NCBI GenBank assembly: GCA_021199235.1
Contig: JAJQIL010000100.1
Location: forward strand, 1 to 61,787
Length of the DNA stretch: 61,787 nucleotides
Origin: Lachnospiraceae bacterium
GTDB taxonomy: Bacteria; Bacillota; Clostridia; Lachnospirales; Lachnospiraceae
Direction of reading: 5' to 3'
Position 1 is the stretch's first letter. Each line of letters starts with the position of its first letter. The translations under genes and the position numbers were made by a program. The notes beneath the pieces are model-generated. The model had not been told where the DNA came from. It saw nothing but the letters and a program-made list of their open reading frames with translations, and made no database searches. This document shows positions 42,821 to 51,066 of the stretch, in pieces.

Positions 42821-43865
42821 CAACGAATCAAAACGAACCGCTGTGGTACTGCGGTGCGTTTACCTTGTGATGATCGTTTATCACTTTATCTTTTTCTGCC
42901 TGATGGGATTTCGCGGACTGCTTCGTGAAGGAGGGTTTCATGTTTCCTGGCTGGCCGTGATCTCTGTTATCGCGACATTGATCCTGTTCCAGCTGTCTTT
43001 TCGGCAGAAGATCAGCACCAACCTGAAGCTGTTTATTGCCGCTGCCATTCTCTGGCTGGGCGGGTTTGTGTTTCTCTTTGGCTGGAGCTGCGGCGCACAG
43101 CAGATCATGTTTGTGATGGTGGTTCTGGTCTATTTTTCATTCTATGATGCGATAGCTCAAAAAGCTGTTTTTACTGTAGTATTGTTTTTGATACGTTTTG
43201 CAATGTTTTCCTATACGCAGAATTTTGAACCGTATACGGTTTTGCCTGACACACTGGAGCTTGTATTGCAGGTCTGGAGTTCGCTGTCGTTCTTTACGCT
43301 GATGGGAATCATCTGCGGATTTTACAGTTCTAATATTGAGACGGCGGATAAGCAGCTTGTCCTGTACAACCGGCGGCTTAAGGAAGAGGCGAGGACGGAT
43401 CCGCTGACCGGTCTCTGGAATCGCCGTGCCATGCGTGATTTTCTCAGCCTTAATATGCAGAATTATCCCCAGATGCCGTTTTCGATTGCCATGGGGGATA
43501 TTGATTTCTTCAAACGGGTGAATGATACTTATGGACATGACTGCGGGGACGCGGTACTGAAATGGCTCTCTTCGCATCTGACACAGATGATAGAAGGAAA
43601 AGGTCAGATCTGCCGCTATGGCGGCGAAGAATTTCTGCTCTATTTTCCGGATATGAATGGGGATGAAGCGGATGTAACGCTCAATGAGCTGCTTCTGCTG
43701 CTCGCCCGTACTCCGTTTGAGTGGAACGATAATCAGCTCCAGATCTCCATGACATTTGGGGTGGAGGAGTATGATTTCCATTCCAATCTGGAAGAGATGA
43801 TAAAAAAAGCCGATGAGAAGCTCTATGCAGGGAAAGGACAGGGGCGGAACCAGGTGGTGTTCTAA
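42768..43865 (+). CDS. Membrane diguanylate cyclase (GGDEF domain)
   Basis: The 365-aa protein has about six membrane helices (residues 25-190) and a C-terminal GGDEF domain. RTDPLTGLWNRRAMRDFL, MGDIDFFKRVNDTYGHDCGD and the active-site GGEEF (about 285-289) are intact, so it should make cyclic di-GMP. The RxxD product-inhibition site is not seen. It starts at GTG 42768, 53 nt inside miaB, behind GGGGGAAATGAGCT, implying translational coupling. The membrane part is a sensor of unknown ligand. Confidence 0.9.
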   Translation: MKLWKKIWTIINQESSFDNESKRTAVVLRCVYLVMIVYHFIFFCLMGFRGLLREGGFHVSWLAVISVIATLILFQLSFRQKISTNLKLFIAAAILWLGGFVFLFGWSCGAQQIMFVMVVLVYFSFYDAIAQKAVFTVVLFLIRFAMFSYTQNFEPYTVLPDTLELVLQVWSSLSFFTLMGIICGFYSSNIETADKQLVLYNRRLKEEARTDPLTGLWNRRAMRDFLSLNMQNYPQMPFSIAMGDIDFFKRVNDTYGHDCGDAVLKWLSSHLTQMIEGKGQICRYGGEEFLLYFPDMNGDEADVTLNELLLLLARTPFEWNDNQLQISMTFGVEEYDFHSNLEEMIKKADEKLYAGKGQGRNQVVF

Positions 43866-43875
43866 AAAGTAAAAA

Positions 43876-43901
43876 TGCCGGCATTAAGCCGGCACTTTTT
43901 T
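43876..43901. terminator. Bidirectional terminator between convergent genes
   Basis: TGCCGGC (43876-43882) pairs with GCCGGCA (43888-43894), followed by six T on the plus strand and TTTTTA on the minus strand. The stop codon of the leftward DUF4392 gene (43884-43886) is in the loop. Confidence 0.85.
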
Positions 43902-44801
43902 GTCTGCAGCATCCGTGATCTGATGAAGCAGCCCTATGATCTCCCGTTCGGTCTCCCGCGGGAAACCATCCACGCTGGGAACCTGCTTTTTGGTTACGCC
44001 ATCGACACAGCCTTCGGTGACAATGCGGTCAATATAATCCGCAATCTCCCTGTATTCGGGCATGATGTGTTCCTCCTGCAGAAGATCCAGATAGGCGACC
44101 AGCGCGTAGGCACCCCAGTTGGAGGTGGTGGCGATGATCAGTTCATCGACGGTTACGGTACAGGGGTTCAGAGACAGCTCTCTGGAGATTGCCTCTTTTA
44201 AATTCCCCATCCCAATCTCGTTGCCGCCGTCGCCGATGCCGATGGTCAGGATTTTCTCTTTTGAAGCAAGCTCGAACATCGTATCAATGTGTGCGGTCGC
44301 GTTGGAGATACTGACGCCCCGCATATTAGCGTAATCGTTATCGCAATTGTGCCCGCATCGCTCGATGGAGATCAGGCAGACCGGATGATAGCGGTCAAGA
44401 AGCTCCTGATACCAGGCTTTTCCTGTTTCCGGGCTCGCGTAGACCACGGAAATTCCTTCCGGCTCAAAAAGCCCGTCGCAGATGTGATCCGTGACGATCG
44501 TCGGCTCGAAGCCGAGCTTTTTCAGGGCAAGCGCTACGCTTAATGTACCGGGAGGCCCATCCGTCTCCGCATGTCCGGCCACGTAAAACCCGGTAGTGAG
44601 AAGCACATTCCCGCGCGGAAGAGAGAGCAGTCTCCTCGCTGCATGGAGGCAGTAGGCGCTTCTCAGATATTTCTGCAGCAGGGTCATACCGCGTCCGGAG
44701 TGGAGCAGTACGATGTCCTCGATGGAGGCGCATTGCTCATGGGCGTTATCCGTTACTTCTCTGCATGTCAATGTCGTATTTCCAGTATTTAAGTCTTTCA
44801 T
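43884..44801 (-). CDS. D-glutamate cyclase C-terminal-like protein (DUF4392)
   Basis: The 305-aa protein matches the DUF4392/glutamate cyclase-like family (LTTGFYVAGHAETDGPPGTL; GIGDGGNEIGMGN; TSNWGAYALVAYL). In animals this domain is the C-terminal part of mitochondrial DGLUCY, which cyclises D-glutamate to 5-oxo-D-proline. Here it stands alone, with the other DGLUCY-like domain (DUF1445) two genes upstream in the same direction. It is separated from pxpA by 127 bp with no obvious terminator. ATG 44801 follows GGGAGACGTGAATT. A joint role in D-glutamate/5-oxoproline metabolism is inferred. Confidence 0.82.
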   Translation of the reverse strand: MKDLNTGNTTLTCREVTDNAHEQCASIEDIVLLHSGRGMTLLQKYLRSAYCLHAARRLLSLPRGNVLLTTGFYVAGHAETDGPPGTLSVALALKKLGFEPTIVTDHICDGLFEPEGISVVYASPETGKAWYQELLDRYHPVCLISIERCGHNCDNDYANMRGVSISNATAHIDTMFELASKEKILTIGIGDGGNEIGMGNLKEAISRELSLNPCTVTVDELIIATTSNWGAYALVAYLDLLQEEHIMPEYREIADYIDRIVTEGCVDGVTKKQVPSVDGFPRETEREIIGLLHQITDAADKKVPA

Positions 44802-44928
44802 AATTCACGTCTCCCGGCTATGTATGCTGCATTTAAGAAATTCAATTTGCAATATCTTCACAGACATTTGTACATCTTCAAATAAACTGATCAGATGCAT
44901 ATCTATGTAATCGGTTGCCTGACTTTAT

Positions 44929-45711
44929 TCAATGAATCGCCTGGCTTATTACTTCATTCATCGGCGCGATCGTGATCCCCTCTGCAAGCAGCGCGGCATG
45001 GATTTTCTGCGCGAAGGCAAGCGCCGCCGGACTGTCGCCGTGGATGCAGACAGAGTCGGCTTCCACCTCGATTTCTTTGCCGGTGATGGCGGTCACGGTT
45101 CCTTTTTCTATCATCTGAATGACGCGGGCAATCGCCAGATCCTCGTCCGTGATCATTGCTCCAGGGCGGCTGCGCGGGACCAGAGAGCCGTCTTCTTCAT
45201 AGGCGCGGTCCGCAAAAACCTCCCGCGCGACGGGAAGCCCATACTTTTCTGCGGCTGCTATTAGCCTGCTTTTTGCCGGTCCAAGAAGGATCAGGTGCGT
45301 GTCGACTGCAGCAATCCCTTCACAGATCGCCTCTGCGATAGCCGAATCTTTGACCGCCATGTTGTAGAGAGCCCCGTGCGGCTTTACGTGCTGCAAAGAG
45401 ATACCGTTTGCGGTGCAAAAAGCGCCAAGTGCTCCAATCTGATATTCGACGATCGCGGTGATTTCAGCAGCTGGCAGACTCATGTTCCGGCGCCCGAAGC
45501 CAACCAGGTCCTGATAGCCGGGATGAGCCCCGACATGTACCTGATTTTCCTTTGCAATCCTTACGGTGTTCTGCATGACGAGCGGGTCGGACGCATGAAA
45601 TCCGCAGGCGACGTTTGCGGATGTGATGCAGGGGATGATCTCCTCATCCATGCCGCATTTATAATTTCCAAAGCTTTCTCCAAGATCACAGTTCAGATCG
45701 ATGGCTCGCAT
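44929..45711 (-). CDS. pxpA: 5-oxoprolinase subunit A (LamB/YcsF family)
   Basis: PxpA with PxpB and PxpC hydrolyses 5-oxoproline to glutamate at the cost of ATP. The 260-aa protein has AIDLNCDLGESFG, ITSANVACGFHASDP, GAHPGYQD and KPHGALYN, all family signatures. ATG 45711 follows AGGAGG with a 6-nt spacer; a longer reading from 45783 runs through the intergenic hairpins and is unlikely. Confidence 0.94.
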   Translation of the reverse strand: MRAIDLNCDLGESFGNYKCGMDEEIIPCITSANVACGFHASDPLVMQNTVRIAKENQVHVGAHPGYQDLVGFGRRNMSLPAAEITAIVEYQIGALGAFCTANGISLQHVKPHGALYNMAVKDSAIAEAICEGIAAVDTHLILLGPAKSRLIAAAEKYGLPVAREVFADRAYEEDGSLVPRSRPGAMITDEDLAIARVIQMIEKGTVTAITGKEIEVEADSVCIHGDSPAALAFAQKIHAALLAEGITIAPMNEVISQAIH

Positions 45712-45729
45712 AAAAAACCTCCTTAATTT

Positions 45730-45796
45730 GTCCTGCATTGCTCTTCTTGCAGGACGCCGCATCGCCCGAAGGCGATTTTGCATGCGGCGGCTCTCC
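45730..45796. repeat. Two intergenic hairpins and a 25-bp repeat
   Basis: GTCCTGCA/TGCAGGAC (45730-45737 with 45748-45755) and GCCGCAT/ATGCGGC (45756-45762 with 45782-45788), the latter with an inner ATCGCC-CGAA-GGCGAT arm. Bases 45772-45796 match 49245-49269 at 23 of 25 positions in the same orientation. They fill the gap between pxpA and the DUF1445 gene. Confidence 0.65.
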
Positions 45797-46585
45797 TCAG
45801 TATTTCAATTCCGTATTTTTGATATCTGTGATCAGCATATGGCCGGGCGCGTGGGTGATCGCGATCGGCGGGCGGGATTCCATCACGACATTCTGCGGTG
45901 TGACGCCGCAGGGCCAGAAGACAGGAACCTCCCCGGGACGGATGGTGACCATGTCGCCGAAATCCGGTTTACTGATATCGGTGATGCCAATGACCTCCGG
46001 GCTTCCGATGTGGATGGGAGCGCCGTGCACACGGGGCATCTCTCCGGTCACAAGGACCGCGCGCGGGATCAGCTCGTATGGAATCGGGCGCATACTGACG
46101 ACCATATTGCCGTGGAAAACGCCTGCCGGAGTACATGGAATATTCGTTTTATACATGGGAACATTGCAGCCTTCTTCGATATGGCGGACCGGCACGCCTG
46201 CCTCTAAAAGCTCAGCCTCAAAAGAGAAGCTGCAGCCGATCAGAAAACTGACGAAATCATCCTGCCAGAGAAAAGAAACATCGGTGAATTCTCCTGCCAG
46301 AATGCCATCCCGATAGAGACGGTAGCGCGGAATCTCCCGCGCAATGTCCGCTCCGGGAGCAATCTCCCGCAGGGTGCGGCTGCCTGTGTCGCTGACCTCC
46401 AGAAGAGGGCAGGAGCGCGGGTTGCGCTGGGTAAACAAAAGAAAATCATAGGCAAGTTCTTTCGGCAGTATGACCAGATTGGCCTGCGCGTAGCCTGCGC
46501 ACATACCCGAGGTCTGGCCGGTGATCGTCTGCTCGCGGATCAGAGCGCGCACATCGCGCGGTGACATGGTAGTATAGTCCTGCAT
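45797..46585 (-). CDS. DUF1445 (YcsI-like) protein, D-glutamate cyclase N-terminal-type domain
   Basis: The 262-aa protein belongs to the DUF1445/putative hydro-lyase family ([72 protein letters not shown]). The same domain forms the N-terminal part of DGLUCY. Its ATG overlaps the pxpC stop (TAATG), with GGGAGG upstream, so the two are translationally coupled. In Bacillus, ycsI also lies among the pxp/kip genes. Cyclase activity with the DUF4392 protein is inferred. Confidence 0.85.
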   Translation of the reverse strand: MQDYTTMSPRDVRALIREQTITGQTSGMCAGYAQANLVILPKELAYDFLLFTQRNPRSCPLLEVSDTGSRTLREIAPGADIAREIPRYRLYRDGILAGEFTDVSFLWQDDFVSFLIGCSFSFEAELLEAGVPVRHIEEGCNVPMYKTNIPCTPAGVFHGNMVVSMRPIPYELIPRAVLVTGEMPRVHGAPIHIGSPEVIGITDISKPDFGDMVTIRPGEVPVFWPCGVTPQNVVMESRPPIAITHAPGHMLITDIKNTELKY

Positions 46586-47538
46586 TATAATTCCTCCCTG
46601 TTTTTAAAACGTACGCGGTATCCCGGCCGCGCCTGCGCGAGCTTCGGCAGATCGTCACTGCATACCGTGGCGATCTTTGCGTAGCCACCGGTCGTCTGTC
46701 GGTCGGCAAGCAGGATGATCGGCAGTCCCGCTGGAGTGACCTGAATGGAGCCGAAGACGATGGCATCGGAAATGATATCCGTGCCGTTTTTGCTCTCGAT
46801 GGCGGGGCCGTTTAGGCGGCAGCCCATGCGGTCGCTATCCTGTGAGACAGTATAAGTACCGGAAAAAAAGGTCTCCAGTCCGCTGTCGGTAAAATAGTCG
46901 TCCTGCGGCCCCGGAATGACACGGATGAGGAGATCCTCCGGGTATTCGGGGGCTTCCATTTTTCGTGAAGGGATATCGTCTGTGCTTATCCTGGCAGCAG
47001 TCGCTGTGGAAGAGTTCCCCTTTTCTGTTGCGGCAGCAGCCGCTGTGATGAAATCCCTGACGCTGATTTCAGAGGCTCCCACCGGAAGCACATCCCCGGC
47101 GGCAAGCGCCCTTCCCATATATCCGCCAAGCGCGCATTTTATATTGGTTGAACGGCTGCCCATGACGACCGGTACATCGATACCTCCGGCGACGGCCAGA
47201 GTCGTCCGGCATCCTGTCACAGCGGTTCCCAGCATCAGAGTCTGCCCTTTGGCAACGGGAAAAGGACGGTACATCGGTACGGCAGTCCCGTCGAGCGTCG
47301 GCTGCATATCCGCGCCGGTCAGCGCACAGACGGCGTCGTCCTCAAACTGGTAGATACCGCCGAACAGCGTACATTCCAGCACCGCTTTACCGGATTCATT
47401 TCCGACCAGATAGTTAGCCACTTCATATGCCTGCCGGTCCATCACGCCGGAGCAGGGCATCCCCAGGGCCTGATATCCGAAACGCCCGATATCCTGTACG
47501 GTGGTCAGCGCACCGGGATGTATGACACGTATAGCCAT
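46585..47538 (-). CDS. pxpC: 5-oxoprolinase subunit C (biotin-dependent carboxyltransferase-like)
   Basis: The 317-aa KipA/PxpC-type protein starts [19 protein letters not shown] and contains [35 protein letters not shown] and [18 protein letters not shown]. It forms the 5-oxoprolinase complex with PxpB, encoded 25 nt upstream, and PxpA. A Ser/Ala/Thr-rich insertion near residue 170 ([16 protein letters not shown]) is not typical. Confidence 0.93.
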   Translation of the reverse strand: MAIRVIHPGALTTVQDIGRFGYQALGMPCSGVMDRQAYEVANYLVGNESGKAVLECTLFGGIYQFEDDAVCALTGADMQPTLDGTAVPMYRPFPVAKGQTLMLGTAVTGCRTTLAVAGGIDVPVVMGSRSTNIKCALGGYMGRALAAGDVLPVGASEISVRDFITAAAAATEKGNSSTATAARISTDDIPSRKMEAPEYPEDLLIRVIPGPQDDYFTDSGLETFFSGTYTVSQDSDRMGCRLNGPAIESKNGTDIISDAIVFGSIQVTPAGLPIILLADRQTTGGYAKIATVCSDDLPKLAQARPGYRVRFKNREEL

Positions 47539-47563
47539 ATGCAGATCCCCTTTCTTACGATTT

Positions 47564-48292
47564 TCATATTACTTTCACTTCCGGCTTCCATTTTCCCTGT
47601 GCAGCCATGCGGTGAATATCATAATAGTCCGCGGAAGTGATCGGATAAAAGCGGATAAAATCTCCGGCGCGGCAGAGCACCGGTTCTTCCCGGCCGGGAT
47701 CATAAAAATCCACCGGAGTGCTGCCAATCAGCCGCCAGCCTCCCGGTGAGTCAAGCGGGTAAACGCCGGTCTGGTTTCCGCCGATGCCGACAGAGCCTTT
47801 GGGGATCCGCACACGCGGCGTAGAAAGGCGCGGCATGGCGATCCGCTCATCCAGTCCTCCCAGATAAACAAAGCCGGGCAGAAAGCCGAGCATATAGACC
47901 CGATAGTCCGTGCCGCTGTGGATGGCAATGATCTCCTCCCGGCTAAGTCCGGTATGCCGCTCCATGTCTGCAAGATCTGGGCCGAAATGAGACCCGTAGC
48001 AGCAGGGGATGAGAAGCGTGCGGCTCTCCTTCGCCTGCCCGATATCCAGATCCTTTGCAAGCTGTTCCACTGCCGCTTTCATCTGCTCATAAGATGTCAC
48101 GGAAGGGTCATAGCTGATCAGCAGGGAGCGAAACGTGGGAACAAGCTCGGTGACGCCCGGTACGCCGATTTCACGAATCTTCATTTCCAGAGCATGCACC
48201 CGGTCATTGATCCTGGGAGAAATCTCATTGCCAAACTCTGCTGTCAGCGCCTGATCACCCGATCGCAGGATGCGAACATTATATTCTGCCAT
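47564..48292 (-). CDS. pxpB: 5-oxoprolinase subunit B (KipI family)
   Basis: The 242-aa protein carries the PxpB/KipI pattern: RSGDQALTAEFGNEISPRIN, LLISYDP, GFLPGFVYLGGLDERIAMPRLSTPR, GSVGIGGNQTGVYPLDSPGGW. KipI also inhibits a sporulation kinase in Bacillus, but with pxpA and pxpC adjacent the enzymatic role is the likelier one. It lies 46 nt downstream of the transaminase gene in the same operon. Confidence 0.93.
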   Translation of the reverse strand: MAEYNVRILRSGDQALTAEFGNEISPRINDRVHALEMKIREIGVPGVTELVPTFRSLLISYDPSVTSYEQMKAAVEQLAKDLDIGQAKESRTLLIPCCYGSHFGPDLADMERHTGLSREEIIAIHSGTDYRVYMLGFLPGFVYLGGLDERIAMPRLSTPRVRIPKGSVGIGGNQTGVYPLDSPGGWRLIGSTPVDFYDPGREEPVLCRAGDFIRFYPITSADYYDIHRMAAQGKWKPEVKVI

Positions 48293-48338
48293 ACTGTCTT
48301 ATTCCCCTCTACGATTTTATAAACTGCTATATGGTATT

Positions 48339-49181
48339 TTATACCGGAGTCGCCTCATAAAACTCCTCCAGCAGATACGAGCGGATCTTCTCCAGAAGCT
48401 CCGGCTGCTTTCCGCCGACCGGTTTCCCATCAATCTCATTTGCATGCAGGCAGAGGTTGCTGGAGCTGGTCACCAGAACCTCTTCTGCGCTATAGAGCTC
48501 ATCCAGTGTGAATGCGGTCTCATTCACCGGGATGCCCAGCTGCTTGCAGGCGCGGATCAGATGGGCGCGGGCGATGCCCGGAAGGATCAGATTGTCTGTC
48601 GGAGCCGTGCGGAGCATACCGTCCTGTATGATATGCACGTTGCTGTGCGCGCACTCCGTGACACGTCCGCCCGGACGGTAGAAGACCGATTCCTGACATC
48701 CGGCTTCCTTTGCACGCTGGGAAGCCATGACAGAAGGGATCAGGTTCAGCGTCTTGATATTACAATGGAAGAAACGGGTATCCTCCGTCGTGATAAGGCG
48801 GATCGGCTCGATCCCGTCGGAAATCTCGGCCTCTGTAAGCGATACCCAGAGATTCCCGGCGCCTTCCGTAAACACATGATTACGGATGCCGGTGCCGCGC
48901 GTCACCTGATAGTAGACGAAGAGATTGCCGCTGTCCATCTTTTTGACCAGATCATTCAGCAGGTCTTTGAGCTCCTGCTTGCTCACCGGTATCTGGATTT
49001 TTAAAAGACCGGCGCTGTTAAAGAAACGGTCGATGTGCTCGTCAAGCGCAAAAATATGATAATTCCGACACGGACCCGCGTCATAGACGCCGTCGCCAAA
49101 CCAGCATACCCGGTCGTTCATCGGAATGCTCATGTCCTCCAGTTCCCCGTATTTGCCGTTGTAATACCCAAGTGTCTTCAT
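48339..49181 (-). CDS. dat: D-amino-acid transaminase (class IV PLP aminotransferase)
   Basis: The 280-aa fold-type IV enzyme has GYYNGKYGELEDMSIPMNDR, WFGDGVYDA, the PLP lysine in CNIKTLNLI, and RVTECAHSNVHII with LPGIAR. NIKTLNL is closer to D-alanine transaminases than to branched-chain enzymes. It would exchange D-glutamate and 2-oxoglutarate with D-alanine and pyruvate, which fits an operon for D-glutamate and 5-oxoproline. ATG 49181 follows GGGAGGCATGTTTT. It is the first gene after the leader attenuator at 49285. Confidence 0.88.
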   Translation of the reverse strand: MKTLGYYNGKYGELEDMSIPMNDRVCWFGDGVYDAGPCRNYHIFALDEHIDRFFNSAGLLKIQIPVSKQELKDLLNDLVKKMDSGNLFVYYQVTRGTGIRNHVFTEGAGNLWVSLTEAEISDGIEPIRLITTEDTRFFHCNIKTLNLIPSVMASQRAKEAGCQESVFYRPGGRVTECAHSNVHIIQDGMLRTAPTDNLILPGIARAHLIRACKQLGIPVNETAFTLDELYSAEEVLVTSSSNLCLHANEIDGKPVGGKQPELLEKIRSYLLEEFYEATPV

Positions 49182-49244
49182 AAAACATGCCTCCCTTACT
49201 TGTCATAGATTCGCCCGCAAATCTGTGATGCAGGCCGCCGCAGG

Positions 49245-49269
49245 GCGATTTTGCATACGGCGGCTTTCC
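49245..49269 (+). repeat. 25-bp repeat shared with 45772-45796
   Basis: GCGATTTTGCATACGGCGGC and the next five bases match the copy between pxpA and DUF1445, with two differences. Here it lies in the 5' leader of the leftward operon, forming GCCGCCG/CGGCGGC pairing with bases just upstream. Confidence 0.6.
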
Positions 49270-49284
49270 GCCTGATTTAAATAT

Positions 49285-49327
49285 AAAAAAACGACAGAAA
49301 ATCGGCATACGGCCGACTTCTCTGTCG
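49285..49327 (-). terminator. Leader terminator (attenuator) of the 5-oxoproline operon
   Basis: On the minus strand CGACAGA (49321-49327) pairs with TCTGTCG (49292-49298), with an inner TCGGC/GCCGA arm, then seven T (complement of 49285-49291). It begins only about 10 nt after the predicted start of transcription, so it should truncate most transcripts before the dat gene unless antiterminated. Confidence 0.7.
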
Positions 49328-49343
49328 CTCTTCTTATGCCCAG

Positions 49344-49372
49344 ATTCTAAGACGCTCCATAAGAAATGTCAA
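49344..49372 (-). promoter_or_regulatory. Promoter of the dat-pxp operon
   Basis: On the minus strand TTGACA (49367-49372), a 17-bp spacer, and TAGAAT (49344-49349). The 133-bp AT-rich tract between this and the divergent -35 at 49506 contains TTTTGAAAATT (49377-49387), a possible regulator half-site such as CodY; that is speculative. Confidence 0.8.
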
Positions 49373-49505
49373 TTGCTTTTGAAAATTCGAAAAATCTTTT
49401 TGAAGAATGACTTTTTCACGAAAAATATTTTTGCAAAAAAACAAAAATGCCAAATTTTTATTCGAATCCGGTCCGATTGGGAGCAAAAGAAATTGAAATT
49501 TTGAT

Positions 49506-49534
49506 TTGACAGATCAAAAAATCTGGCGTATAGT
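49506..49534 (+). promoter_or_regulatory. Promoter of the liv operon
   Basis: TTGACA (49506-49511), a 17-bp spacer, and TATAGT (49529-49534). Predicted start is near 49541, about 155 nt before the substrate-binding protein gene. Confidence 0.8.
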
Positions 49535-49558
49535 CACCCGCAAAGACAGGCAGACAAA

Positions 49559-49600
49559 GGCGTTTGATGAACAAAAGTCATCAGACGCCTTTTTTCTTTT
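49559..49600 (+). terminator. Leader terminator (attenuator) of the liv operon
   Basis: GGCGTTTGATGA (49559-49570) pairs perfectly with TCATCAGACGCC (49578-49589), then TTTTTTCTTTT. It lies about 18 nt after the predicted start. Between it and the ATG at 49696 a GCGGCTATAGCCGC palindrome is seen but no second promoter, so readthrough seems required. The gap 49182-49695 is fully regulatory. Confidence 0.8.
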
Positions 49601-49695
49601 TATGCGCACGGCCGGGCAAGGTGTACTGCGGCTATAGCCGCACCCGTTCGGCGCGGGCGATCTGCATGTCATAAAAAAAGAGGAGGACAATTATT

Positions 49696-50853
49696 ATGAA
49701 AACAAAAAAAATGCTGAGCATGACCATGGCACTGAGCGTAGCAGCCACATCCGCATTTGCAGGCGTGACGGCGTTCGCTGAGGAAGAAGAGGATTACGTC
49801 ATTAAAGTCGGCGTCATCTGCGCGATGACCGGCGGCTCCGCAATCTACGGCGAGGGCGCACAGAACGCGATCGATATGGCAGTGGAAGAGATCAATGCTT
49901 CCGGTTCGGAATATACCATTGAGATCCTGAATGGCGGTAACGTCGCCGACGACGCGAAGGACGCGACAGAGGCAGTCAACGCGTACAACTCCTTGATGGC
50001 GGAGAGCCCGGAAGCAGTTGTTGGTTCCTTCTTCTCCACACCGACCCTGGCCATGGCGGAGCTGGCAGCGGACGACGGTATGCTTCTGCTGGCGACCGGC
50101 GCGACCAACGTCGATGTAACGCTTAAGGGCGACACCATTTTCCGTAACTGCTTCATCGACCCGTTCCAGGGCGAGATGGCGGCACAGTTCGCAAGCGAGC
50201 AGGGATACACCTCCGCATATGTTATCTATGCAAAGGACGATGATTATTCGAACGGCCTGAAGGATGCGTTTGTAGAGAGTGCAGAAGCACTTGGCATCGA
50301 GGTGCTGGGCGTTGCGGAATGCACGACGACCGATACTGACTTCACGGCACAGGCGACCAACGCGGTAGCGTCCGGCGCGGACTTCGTATTCTATCCGTAC
50401 TTCCTGGATACCGTTCCGCTTCTGGTACAGTAGGTAAGAGACGCCGGATTTGAGGGCGCAATCATGGGCGGCGACGGCTGGGACGGCGCTGACACCACAG
50501 GATATGAAGACTACTTCGACAACTGCTATTTCACAAACCACTATTCATCGGAGGATACGTCGGAATCCGTACAGAACTTCGTGACCAAGTACACGGAAGC
50601 TTACGGCACAGACAGCCTGAACGCATGCGCGGCTCTGTATTACGATGCAATGTACATGCTGCTGCAGGCTGCGGAAGACGGCGGCGGATCTGACACGGCA
50701 TCTCTGGTGGCAGGCATGACCGAGATGGAATTCAGCGGCGTAGCCGGCGACATCTATCTGGATGAGAACGGCGACGCGATCAAGCCGGTGGTTGTAAACA
50801 CCTATGAAGACGGCCAGATCAAGTGGCTGGAGACCATTCAGCCGTCCGAATAA
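49696..50853 (+). pseudogene. livK: Branched-chain-type ABC substrate-binding protein with in-frame TAG
   Basis: A periplasmic-binding-fold protein (type I, LivK-like): signal peptide MLSMTMALSVAATSAFAGVTAFA, IKVGVICAMTGGSAIYGEGAQNAIDMA, and FRNCFIDPFQGEMAAQFA. Codon 246 (50431-50433) is TAG, yet the same frame continues without other damage to 50853 (VRDAGFEGAIMGGDGWDG to the end). Restoring it gives 385 codons, a normal length. A CAG-to-TAG change explains it, since the neighbouring codon is CAG. TAG ends several other genes here, so general recoding is unlikely. ATG 49696 follows AGAGGAGGACAATTATT. The lipobox Cys usual in Firmicutes is absent. Confidence 0.85.
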
Positions 50854-50892
50854 GCGAAACGGTTAAGGCTGTTCTGTCAGCATAGTTCACAG

Positions 50893-51005
50893 ATCCCGGA
50901 AACGAAAGAGAGAACAGGTTCTCATGTTTCCGGGATATCCTCAAGTTATTCTTATATGACAGAAATCCGGAAAGTGTGCGTTTCGTACACTTTCCACTTA
51001 TTTCA
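50893..51005 (+). other. Two hairpins between livK and livH
   Basis: ATCCCGGAAAC/GTTTCCGGGAT (50893-50903 with 50936-50946) encloses GAGAAC/GTTCTC; GGAAAGTGT/ACACTTTCC spans 50979-51005. Neither has a strong T-run. Hairpins here commonly protect the abundant binding-protein message and lower expression of the permease genes; that role is inferred. Confidence 0.6.
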
Positions 51006-51066
51006 CATCACGTTGCATATGTTATGTACGAGCGTGATATAAATCCCTGCAGGAGAGGTGAAAATC

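Noticed and set aside
49559-49600. T-box or known riboswitch in the liv leader
   Set aside because: Only about 18 nt precede the hairpin, too short for a T-box or aptamer domain, and no T-box sequence is seen.
50431-50433. TAG in livK as a reassigned codon
   Set aside because: TAG ends other genes in this window (for example at 4736, 12978, 35203 and 37052), so it works as a normal stop.
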